NCBI GenBank assembly: GCA_003476595.1
Contig: DMTU01000161.1
Coordinates: 2,475-22,415 of the forward strand
Length of the DNA: 19,941 nt
Reading direction: 5' to 3'
Origin: Acidimicrobiaceae bacterium
Lineage (GTDB): Bacteria > Actinomycetota > Acidimicrobiia > Acidimicrobiales > Salinilacustritrichaceae
The notes under the pieces are model-generated. The model did not search any database. It was not told the origin of the DNA and saw only the letters and a list, made by a program, of their open reading frames with translations. The position numbers were made by a program, and so were the translations under genes. Every line of letters begins with the position of its first letter. Positions within the stretch are counted from its first letter, which is position 1. This document shows positions 6,332-12,684 of the stretch, piece by piece.

Positions 6332-6679
6332 ATGAATGGCGGTAAGAGCGTCCCCGCCCAGGAGCGTGCAGATGGCTCCTTTTGGGCAGAACGCAATGGC
6401 GAGTGGCGTCAACTTGAACCCGAAGGAACATACTCAAGCCTGAGGTTTGGGCTCTCCTCCCGCGTCGTCCTCGCCATCGCAAAGGAGGAAGACGATGCTG
6501 CCATTGACGACTCGGTGTCGACGGGGATAGCAGAGTCGAAAGACCGCGGAATTGAAGACGAATGGCTCACCGAGACAAGAGATCTGATGGGCTCACTGGC
6601 TGACAAGGGCCGGATCGATCGAAATAGCCGCGCGTTCCGGCGTGCATCTGCTGCACTGGATGAGAGTAGCTCTCGCTAA
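6332..6679 (+). CDS. Hypothetical acidic protein, AT-richer cargo gene
   Basis: 115 residues from ATG 6332, with a strong Shine-Dalgarno GAGGAG and a spacing of 6 nt. It lies 45 nt after the preceding orphan gene on the same strand, so the two probably form an operon. The N-terminus (ADGSFWAERNGEWRQLEPEG) looks like a short beta-hairpin with Trp residues; the rest is hydrophilic and probably helical or disordered (EEDDAAIDDS, AFRRASAALDESSSR). No signal peptide, membrane segment or catalytic motif is visible. Codon use is less GC-biased than the host genes, as in the preceding gene. Function unknown; the good ribosome site is the main argument that it is real. Confidence 0.6.
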   Translation: MNGGKSVPAQERADGSFWAERNGEWRQLEPEGTYSSLRFGLSSRVVLAIAKEEDDAAIDDSVSTGIAESKDRGIEDEWLTETRDLMGSLADKGRIDRNSRAFRRASAALDESSSR

Positions 6680-7198
6680 GATCGGCTGTCGCAACGGCCA
6701 ATTCATCTACCGACATCACAATTGCACCCGTAGCCTCGGACACCTCGGTGACGGCCCCGACTGGTGCCATGGCGGTTGACACACCCGAGTAGCACGCCCG
6801 AGGTGAGGACCATGTGGCCGTTGAATGGGTGCTGAAGAGGTCTTTGTAGGTGCTCGCGATCGGTTGTGGGCTTCGGTAGACCGCGTGCGTGCGCGGCAAG
6901 CCTGACCAGCAGTTGGCGGTGCTCTCTTCAATGAGCACCGAGGATCTGACCCCGGAGGATCAGGACTGCTGTGTGGTGCGTGTAACCGGGGATGGTCGTG
7001 AAGCCAGGTGCCCCCTATGGCTCGGAGACCCCCGCTTCATAGGGTGCCGCCCAACGCCGGCTGAGTGACAGCGCTGTAGCGCTCGGACCGTCCCGAAATC
7101 ACGGCGAGCAGCGCCCACCAACGAGCGACTGTTGCTGGTGGGGCCGACGGGGGCTGCGTGCCGGTCGAGGCGCAGATTCGGGTGGCCCGGATGTCCGT
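6680..7198. other. 519-bp stretch without a convincing gene
   Basis: No frame on either strand has a clear start, ribosome site and protein-like composition. A 45-codon plus-strand frame (6931-7068) lacks a Shine-Dalgarno. Two small inverted repeats are present: CCCTATG/CATAGGG (7013-7019 and 7038-7044) and CCCACCA/TGGTGGG (7114-7120 and 7136-7142). The stretch separates the plus-strand orphan genes from the minus-strand toxin-antitoxin pair and may include decayed mobile DNA. Confidence 0.5.
7114..7142 (-). terminator. Possible terminator hairpin after the PIN toxin gene
   Basis: CCCACCA (7114-7120) and TGGTGGG (7136-7142) form a 7-bp stem with a 15-nt loop, 57 nt beyond the stop of the PIN-domain gene on the minus strand. 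No U tract is seen, so the assignment is weak. Confidence 0.25.
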
Positions 7199-7612
7199 TC
7201 AGATCTCGAGGATCGACACGTTGGCGTGCCCAGTGGCGAGGCGGCGCAGGTCGTCCGGGTCGTGAGTTGCCACGATGCCCCCACCGAGCCTGATCGCGGT
7301 TGCCACGGCGAGTGCGTCGATCGCCAGCTCGCTTCCGGCTCCGGCATCGGCGAGGAGGTGTCCGGCGATGCGAGCGATCCGGGTGCCGGTGGTGACGACT
7401 TGAGCGAAGCCACGGCCCAGGAGGGCATCGATGGGCTCGTCGGTGCCGTGCCCGCGGTAGAGCTCGACGAGCACGGCCGACGGGATCCGGACCGGAGCGT
7501 TGCGGCGGTGGGCACTTCGCATGGCGGCGCGCACGCGCTGATGGCGGTGGGTGTTCTCCCGGGGACGCGCCAGTGCCGAAACGGCCTCCGCGTCCAGGAT
7601 CAGGACGGCCAC
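7199..7612 (-). CDS. vapC: PIN-domain ribonuclease toxin (VapC-like)
   Basis: 137 residues from GTG 7612. PIN-domain toxin that would cleave RNA, in known VapC proteins often tRNA or rRNA, when released from its antitoxin. All four acidic active-site positions are visible: D7 (LILDAEAV), E50 (VLVELYRG), D99 (ELAIDALAVATA) and D118 (IVATHDPDDL). Length matches the family (~130-140). The start lies inside the antitoxin gene with a 13-nt overlap, the typical toxin-antitoxin arrangement with translational coupling. Nothing suggests inactivation. In the integrative element it probably acts as a maintenance module, although a phage-defence role cannot be excluded. The RNA target cannot be predicted from this sequence. 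Confidence 0.88.
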   Translation of the reverse strand: MAVLILDAEAVSALARPRENTHRHQRVRAAMRSAHRRNAPVRIPSAVLVELYRGHGTDEPIDALLGRGFAQVVTTGTRIARIAGHLLADAGAGSELAIDALAVATAIRLGGGIVATHDPDDLRRLATGHANVSILEI

Positions 7613-7818
7613 GCGCCGTCGATCTGCTCCATGAGCCCGTCGGGCAGGGGGCCGTAGTCGTCGTCGAGCTCCCCGAGGTACTCATCGAGCAGGTCACGCT
7701 CGAGCTCGTGCTCCACAGCACGGGACACGAAGCCACTCAACCCGCGATCGCCCACACGGGACTCCACCCGGGACGCAAGGTTCTCCTCGACGCTGACGGA
7801 CCACTTCGTCACAGCCAT
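7600..7818 (-). CDS. vapB: Ribbon-helix-helix type antitoxin (VapB-like)
   Basis: 72 residues from ATG 7818. The N-terminal ~45 residues fit a ribbon-helix-helix fold: the strand KWSVSVEENL, a first helix (ASRVESRVGD), a turn at RGLSG, and a second helix (FVSRAVEHELERDL). The remaining acidic tail (DEYLGELDDDYGPLPDGLMEQ) would wrap the toxin and block its active site. The stop overlaps the toxin start by 13 nt. A 16-bp perfect palindrome at 7826-7841, just upstream, is the likely operator for autorepression; its AGGA end also supplies the Shine-Dalgarno, 7 nt before the ATG. The RHH call is by pattern; an AbrB or Phd fold is less likely. Confidence 0.8.
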   Translation of the reverse strand: MAVTKWSVSVEENLASRVESRVGDRGLSGFVSRAVEHELERDLLDEYLGELDDDYGPLPDGLMEQIDGAWPS

Positions 7819-7825
7819 ACGCCAA

Positions 7826-7841
7826 TCCTACCATGGTAGGA
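7826..7841. promoter_or_regulatory. Operator palindrome of the vapBC-like operon
   Basis: TCCTACCATGGTAGGA is a perfect 16-bp palindrome that begins 7 bp upstream of the antitoxin ATG (7818). The AGGA read on the minus strand (7829-7826) is also the best Shine-Dalgarno. Toxin-antitoxin complexes commonly bind such palindromes to repress their own operon; here bound protein would also occlude the ribosome site sequence. Confidence 0.7.
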
Positions 7842-7889
7842 AACGCGCTGCGGGCCGTGTGAGCACCCGGAGGCAGAGCCCGCTTCCCG

Positions 7890-10383
7890 TCAGCTGCGCT
7901 CGATGCCGAGCAGCACTTCGATCCGTTCGGCGGACATACCGAGCGCGTCGAGGGGCGTCTCGTCGCGCATCTCCCGGAGGAGCGCCAGCAAGTCCTCGCG
8001 GCGGGTGGGGTCGTCGAGGGCCTGGCGAGGGGTGAGACCGCCAAGGGCAGGGATGGACTCGTCGACCCACCGTTGCTCGTACTCGCGCATCTTCTGGTCG
8101 ACCAGTTCCCGGACCTCGTCGGGCATGTCTTCGAGATCCATGTGCCCGGCGTCAGGGTCGAGATCATCGAGGTCGAACTCGTTCAGCTCCCGGTCCTCGA
8201 TCACCGTGTAGTCGAAGAGGTCGTCGAGCGTCTGGAGCAGCCGTTCCTGACGCTCCTCCGAGTTCGATTCGACGGTCAGCAGCAGCCCGTCGAGGCGCAG
8301 GACGCCGCGAACGACCCGGTCGATGGCGTCGATGACGAACATCTCGTGCCAGACCGGCGTGTCGTCCTGGCGTTCGAAGGTCGCATCCAGTGATGCGATC
8401 ACCTCGCCTGGGTCGTCACGCAACTCGCACACGGTGCGGCGCAGGACCAGCTGCTCACCCTCCCGGTTCGCCATCCGGGGCGGCAGGAACAGGGATCCGA
8501 ACCACATGGCGAGGCTGTCGGCGTCGACCCAGTCATCGAGCAGCCGTAGCACCCGCTTTCGTTCCCGGAGCGGGACGAGCAGTGGAACGCCGAACAGCAT
8601 CGCCTCGTCATCGACGACCGTCGCCCTGGCCAGGAGTAGTTCACCCACCTCGCGTCCCTCGCTGCCGGAATGCTCGGTCACGGTCAGCTCATCACCCGAG
8701 CCGGTGTCACGCAGCGTCAACGACTCGCCCTCGACGACACCGGTGATCTCCCACAGCCGCCGGGGTTCGTCGAGCACCTGCTCGAGCAGGCCGACCTCGT
8801 CAGCAGCGAGTAGCGGACCCCGCTGGTCGCCGTACCCCTCACCGAGACCGCCCTCGTGGACAGCGACATCGACGAGGAACGGATCGTCGAGGAACTGGCG
8901 GATCGCTTCGACGACATCGTCCCGGTCGCCTGCGGCCGACAGTGCCAGCCCGAACATCGTGTCGTGGCCGTCCGGGCCGGTGGCGTAATGGGTTGGCGCA
9001 GCACCGCTTGAACTTCTTGCCCGACCCGCAAGGACACGGATCGTTCCGCCCGGCGGCCGGTCGGAGCTCGGACTGGCGGGCCTTCTCGTCGGCGATCCAC
9101 TCGACCAGCCCGGGGTCGATGCCGTCTCGGACCGCCAGCGTGTGGGCGCGGGACAGATTGCCCCGGTCCAACTCCAGAAGGGCCAGCGCCCCTGCCGCAG
9201 CCGGGAAGTCGGCATCGGCTCGAACGGCGGTGTCGAGCGACTGGTACGCCCGTTCGGGCTCGCGACCACGGAGCAGGGCGAGCCCGAGCAACGTCAGTGC
9301 GGGAGCGCGATGCCGACCCGAGGTGGTCTCGGCCAGCGCCGTGGCGAATCGCTCGAGATACATCGGCGTCCGGGCGTGGCTCTGCACGAACGCGGCGATG
9401 ACGGCGCCATGGGCGAGGTGGTCGGCCAGCGTCCGGCCGTCGACCTCCTCTCCCCGGGTGAAAGCTCCGAAGGCGTCGGAGACCCGGTTGTAGGCGCGGT
9501 CACAGCACGGGTCGAAGCCGTAGAGCCGGCGGATCCCGTGGTCATGGTCGGTCGCCCGCTCCTGGCGGGTCTGCCACTCCTCGGCCGCCCAGCCCCACTC
9601 GATCCCCCGCCGCTCCAGCCCGATCGCCGACAACAGCTCACCGACCGGCGGGACCGGGCTACGGAACAGCCTCGGGTTCCGGGCCATCGCCCCCATCACG
9701 ACCGGTAGCTCCTCCGATCCGCGGCCGTCACCGATCCAGCCCGACGCGGCATCGGACAGCGCCTCCTTCTCGGCCAGGCCGTCGCCGAGCTCGTCCTCGT
9801 CAATGACCTCGACCGACAAGACCCGGTCGGTTCGTGTGAAGACCAGGATGTCGCCCGGGTGGACCGCCTCGATCCAACCGAGCGGACCGTCGATCCGCGG
9901 GTTGGACATCTCCTCGTAGTCCATCCCGATCGAACCGCTGCCGTCGTCGAGTGGGAGTCCTTCGCGGCCGGATTCCCACAACACCACCGACAGGTCCGGC
10001 ATCTCGTCGAGCGCCTCAGCATCGAGCTCGGCTGCGGTGACCCGATGCGTGAACGTCATCCCGGTCTCGATGAACGTGCGTACCGAGACCACCAGGCCGT
10101 CGTCAGGACGGTTGTCGATCGTCCAGTAGCCATCCGACCGCTCGATGACCGCGTCGATGTGGTCCTCGGGCTCCATACCCTCGTCATCCACACCGTCCGG
10201 CACGAGCCCGGCTTCGACCGCGCGGCGGGCCAGCTCCTCGACCGACAACGGCCCAGCGGCGAGCCAGCCATCGAGGGCATCCTGCAGCGGCGTACGGTCC
10301 ACAAGGCGAGCGTAAGCGCTGACCGCGGGCGTGCAGACCAGTCCTTCCACGCCGAAGAGGCGGCCACCGGCGGTCCCGTCCAC
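7890..10383 (-). pseudogene. SEC-C zinc-motif/TPR-like protein gene with +1 frameshift
   Basis: Two overlapping frames add up to one protein of ~830 residues if one nucleotide is removed near 8958-8997. The upstream frame gives a ~450-residue N-terminal part with TPR-like helical repeats ([30 protein letters not shown]), followed by a complete SEC-C zinc-binding motif, [15 protein letters not shown] (8998-9042). Just after the motif this frame turns into low-complexity Arg/Pro sequence and stops at 8839. The other frame picks up with [22 protein letters not shown] and continues with the acidic domain usual for this family ([53 protein letters not shown]) to the stop at 7890. ATG 8957 in the second frame has no ribosome site, so a separate gene is unlikely. 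GTG 10383 is chosen because GGGGAG lies 9 nt upstream; GTG 10302 is an alternative. Function unknown. Confidence 0.75.
8998..9042 (-). other. SEC-C zinc-binding motif
   Basis: The motif [13 protein letters not shown] encoded here is the metal-binding signature first known from the SecA C-terminus and common in unrelated proteins. It is the last intact feature before the frameshift, so the upstream fragment alone would still carry the whole metal site. Confidence 0.85.
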
Positions 10384-10520
10384 CGCCGTAGACTCCCCTT
10401 CGGCAACCCGGACGGTGGTCAAGCATTCCAGCGTGCGGCCAGTGCTCGTGGTGACGTCGACCCTCTCTCGCGACTGCTCGAGGGGAGGCGTTCTGGACAG
10501 CCGCTTGAGAACGGGTCTTC

Positions 10521-10570
10521 GGCGAGGTGTCAGACCCAGTGCGCGTCACCCAGAGTGGCGACACCTCGCC
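10521..10570. repeat. 11-bp perfect inverted repeat with 28-nt loop
   Basis: GGCGAGGTGTC (10521-10531) and GACACCTCGCC (10560-10570) are exact complements around a 28-nt loop. The element lies ~140 bp upstream of the chosen SEC-C gene start. It could be a two-site operator or a structured RNA; no protein partner is evident. Confidence 0.6.
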
Positions 10571-10679
10571 TTGGTTCATCGCGCCAGTGTCGACGTAGAG
10601 CACGGGCTCGGTGGGAGTCCGCAGTGCGGAGTTGGGCGTCCGGCGCTGACCGGTCGAGACGCACGTTCGAGGTCCGAAC

Positions 10680-10701
10680 TGGTCACGAAGTGGTCACGAA
10701 C
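10680..10701 (+). repeat. Sub-terminal tandem 11-bp repeat, right end
   Basis: Two back-to-back copies of TGGTCACGAAN match the array at 3575-3596 in 21 of 22 positions and in the same orientation. The array lies 116 bp inside the right att repeat. It is a likely arm-type integrase binding site. Confidence 0.75.
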
Positions 10702-10817
10702 CATTCGTCACAGAGGGGTACCAGCCGACACGGGAGTGTCATCTGCATTTCCTGAAAGCGCAGGTCAAGGTACTGAATGGCATGCAGCGACACAGGGCGA
10801 CACGTGCTTCCTTGGAA

Positions 10818-10839
10818 GTTCAAGTCCTGTTACGCCCAC
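10818..10839. repeat. attR: 22-bp att repeat
   Basis: An exact copy of 3504-3525 (tRNA-Val T loop to 3' end plus one base) without the rest of a tRNA. It marks the right boundary of the integrative element; chromosome resumes at 10840. Confidence 0.9.
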
Positions 10840-10840
10840 G

Positions 10841-10857
10841 GGAACCCTCCGGGTTCC
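10841..10857 (+). terminator. Displaced tRNA-Val terminator hairpin
   Basis: GGAACCC-TCC-GGGTTCC forms a 7-bp stem with a 3-nt loop, followed by TTGGAGTTGTT. It starts 2 bp after the right att repeat, so before insertion it lay directly behind tRNA-Val, where such hairpins normally end tRNA transcripts. The element now separates it from the tRNA by 7.3 kb. Confidence 0.65.
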
Positions 10858-10893
10858 TTGGAGTTGTTCGGCTTCGCCTCACGACTCCGGCGA

Positions 10894-10917
10894 CGATCCC
10901 CGCTCCGGCGGGGATCG
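10894..10917 (-). terminator. Hairpin after the FxLYD-like gene
   Basis: CGATCCCCGC (10894-10903) and GCGGGGATCG (10908-10917) form a perfect 10-bp stem with a TCCG tetraloop. It starts 15 nt beyond the minus-strand stop at 10933, so it is the likely terminator of the carD-containing transcript, although no U tract follows. It could act in both directions. Confidence 0.55.
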
Positions 10918-10932
10918 GTCGCGTCCGGGGGC

Positions 10933-12099
10933 CTACTCCGGGACCGAGCCGAACGCGGCGGTGGGGTACAGCTCGGTCGAGGCGATCTGGGCCGGGTCGA
11001 CGTTGCCCAGCAGGTCGATCTCGGCCGGCGTCGGCACGCCCGGGTCGAGGCGCTCGACGAAGGTGTCGTAGCCGCCGATGATGCGGCCGTCCGCGGCCCG
11101 GTACACGGCGGTCACCCCGACGTCGGTGAGCGGCTCTTCGAAGTCCGACTGGATGAGGAAGGTCGTGCGGACCCCGCTGAACTCGGCCTCGTTCGTCTGC
11201 ACCTCGGTGATCGTGAAGCCACCCTCCATCGGGCCCGTCTCGCGCCAGCGAGCGACCTCGACCTGCACGTCCATGCCGGCGACCGGCACGGTCGGCGCGT
11301 CGAAGAAGAGCGCGGCGACGGCAACGGACTGGCCGGGCAGGACGACCTCCACGAAGCCGTCGTCGGCGCCGAGCGGGGCGCCGGCCTCGTCGAGGAAGGT
11401 GGCCGACACCTGCACGCCCTGGGCGAGCCAGTCGTCGTGCGGGTTCTGCACGATGATGGCGAACGTGCCCTCCCGGCGCGACTCGTCGAAGCGGTCGGGG
11501 ACGACGGTGATGCCCTGGTCGGCGACCTGCAGCCCGGAGTCGGGCCCGGGCGGCAGGGTGACGTCGGAGGTGAGGTCCTCCAGGCTCGGCGTGTCCTCGT
11601 CCAGGACCGACGACCCGTCGTCGCCGAGGTCGAGCAGGTCACCCGACGCGGTGTCGTCGTCCGCCGAGCTCGTGATCAGCGCCCGGCCGCCGACGAAGGC
11701 GAGGGCGGCGACGATCGCGACCACGACCACGGCGATGAGCGGGGACCAGTTCCGCTTGGGCTCGACCGCCTCGTCGCGCTCCTCCCCGGCCCACCGGTCC
11801 AGGAGGCGCTCGGCCTCCGGGTCGGCGCCGTGCTCGGTGAAGGGGTCCGCGCCACCGACGAGGTCCTCGGCGTGGGCGAGCGGGGCACCCGCCGCGAGCA
11901 TCGCGGCGAAGGGATCCTCGTCCTCGTCCTCGACGTCGGCCCCGGTCTCTTCCTCGGTCCCGGTCCCGGTCGCTGCCTCAGCCTCGGTCTCGTGCTGGCG
12001 CATGCGACGTGCCGCCTGCAGCTGCTCGGCGCGGGAGCGGAGCCGGGCGATGGTCTCGTCCGACGGGCCCGTCGCCTCCGTCTCCTCGTCGCCCGCCAT
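10933..12099 (-). CDS. Membrane-anchored protein with FxLYD/DUF3426-like extracellular domain
   Basis: 388 residues from ATG 12099, with AGGGA just upstream. Residues 1-118 are hydrophilic and acidic, with an Arg-rich helix (IARLRSRAEQLQAARRMR, 18-35). One transmembrane helix follows at ~119-142 (SPLIAVVVVAIVAALAFVGG). The remaining ~245 residues form an extracytoplasmic part: an acidic linker (DLLDLGDDGSS...), then beta-rich sequence with two similar halves (FAIIVQNPHDDWLAQGVQVSA; FLIQSDFEEPLTDVGVTAV). Strands of the form 'V.V.N......GV.V.A.F.D' are typical of FxLYD/DUF3426 domains in secreted or anchored proteins. It starts 6 nt after the carD stop, so both genes are co-transcribed. No enzymatic role is apparent; a cell-envelope or surface binding role is inferred only from topology. 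Confidence 0.78.
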   Translation of the reverse strand: MAGDEETEATGPSDETIARLRSRAEQLQAARRMRQHETEAEAATGTGTEEETGADVEDEDEDPFAAMLAAGAPLAHAEDLVGGADPFTEHGADPEAERLLDRWAGEERDEAVEPKRNWSPLIAVVVVAIVAALAFVGGRALITSSADDDTASGDLLDLGDDGSSVLDEDTPSLEDLTSDVTLPPGPDSGLQVADQGITVVPDRFDESRREGTFAIIVQNPHDDWLAQGVQVSATFLDEAGAPLGADDGFVEVVLPGQSVAVAALFFDAPTVPVAGMDVQVEVARWRETGPMEGGFTITEVQTNEAEFSGVRTTFLIQSDFEEPLTDVGVTAVYRAADGRIIGGYDTFVERLDPGVPTPAEIDLLGNVDPAQIASTELYPTAAFGSVPE

Positions 12100-12105
12100 C
12101 GGTCC

Positions 12106-12585
12106 CTACGAGAGGGTGGTCTCCAACCGCGCCAGCGCGTCCTCCTCCTCGATGTCCAGCGCGAACGCGAGCTCGGACACCAGGACCTGGCGGGCCTTGA
12201 CGAACATGGACTTCTCGCCGGCGGACAGGCCCTTGTCGGCCTCGCGCAGCGCCAGGTTCCGCACCACCTCGGCCACCTGGTAGACGTCGCCGGACTTCAG
12301 CTTCTCCTGGTGGTTCTTGAACCGCCGCGACCAGTTGGTGGGCTCTCGGACGTCCTTCTTGGCCAGCACCTCGAAGACATCCTCGACATCCTCGTCCGAG
12401 ATCGGGTAGCGCATGCCGATCTCCTCGGCGCGGTCGGAGGGCACCTTCAAGGTGAGCTCGCCGTGCGTCATGCGCAGGACGAAGAACTCCTTCTCCTCCC
12501 CGAAGCTCTCCATCACCTCGGTCTTCTCGATGACGGCGGCCCCGTGGTGGGGGTACACGACCTTGTCGCCGACCTTGAACGTCAC
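12106..12585 (-). CDS. carD: CarD family RNA-polymerase-binding transcription regulator
   Basis: 159 residues from GTG 12585, with AGGAG 7 nt upstream. The N-terminal RNA-polymerase interaction domain (~1-55) begins FKVGDKVVYPHHG. The C-terminal helical DNA-binding domain (~65-159) contains EPTNWSRRFKNHQEKL with W85, the position corresponding to the tryptophan that stabilises the transcription bubble in mycobacterial CarD, and the conserved GLSAGEKSMFVKARQVLVSELA segment. CarD binds the RNA polymerase beta subunit and stabilises open promoter complexes, notably at rRNA promoters, and is essential in mycobacteria. Length fits the family. Unlike in mycobacteria, it is not followed by ispD/ispF here but by the membrane-anchored FxLYD-like gene. 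Confidence 0.96.
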   Translation of the reverse strand: MTFKVGDKVVYPHHGAAVIEKTEVMESFGEEKEFFVLRMTHGELTLKVPSDRAEEIGMRYPISDEDVEDVFEVLAKKDVREPTNWSRRFKNHQEKLKSGDVYQVAEVVRNLALREADKGLSAGEKSMFVKARQVLVSELAFALDIEEEDALARLETTLS

Positions 12586-12633
12586 GCTGGCACTCCTAGA
12601 AAGCCGTCGCCGGGAGGCGGAACCGAGTTGCGG

Positions 12634-12661
12634 ATCCTATTGGGTGGTCGCCGGAGTCCAG
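12634..12661 (-). promoter_or_regulatory. Candidate promoter of carD
   Basis: On the minus strand a TAGGAT -10 element (12639-12634) follows a CTGGAC -35-like element (12661-12656) with a 16-bp spacer, giving a leader of roughly 40 nt before GTG 12585. This is a pattern match only. Confidence 0.3.
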
Positions 12662-12684
12662 CCACCGCCGGTTCATCCGCGGTC

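Larger units (their letters stand above)
10423..10817. other. Non-coding right end of the element
   Basis: About 395 bp lie between the SEC-C gene's upstream region and the right att repeat. The stretch holds an 11-bp inverted repeat (10521-10570) and the right-end tandem repeats (10680-10701). I see no gene with a ribosome site on either strand. It probably contains the SEC-C gene promoter and the right integrase arm site. Confidence 0.5.
3504..10839. mobile_element. tRNA-Val integrative element of ~7.3 kb
   Basis: The element is bounded by an exact 22-bp direct repeat of the tRNA-Val 3' end (3504-3525 and 10818-10839). It has a tyrosine recombinase gene close to the tRNA-proximal end, and matching tandem repeats just inside each end (3575-3596 and 10680-10701), as expected for arm-type integrase sites. 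Contents on the minus strand are the integrase with two coupled small genes, a small membrane protein, a VapBC-type pair and a frameshifted SEC-C gene; on the plus strand are two AT-richer orphan genes. No replication initiator, relaxase, FtsK-like translocase or phage structural gene is visible, so it is either a minimal integrative island or the remnant of a larger one. Excision ability is uncertain because the integrase N-terminus looks decayed. Confidence 0.85.

Noticed and set aside
6567..6938. Minus-strand open frame of 123 codons
   Set aside because: It overlaps the end of the 6332-6679 gene, which has a strong ribosome site. This frame has no Shine-Dalgarno and no recognisable protein features.
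6931..7068. Plus-strand 45-codon frame starting MSTEDLTPEDQD
   Set aside because: The start of the peptide looks natural, but there is no ribosome site and no family resemblance; kept only as part of the unexplained gap.
10818..10839. Second tRNA gene at the right end of the element
   Set aside because: Only the last 21 bases of the tRNA plus one are present; no D or anticodon arm precedes them. It is an att repeat.
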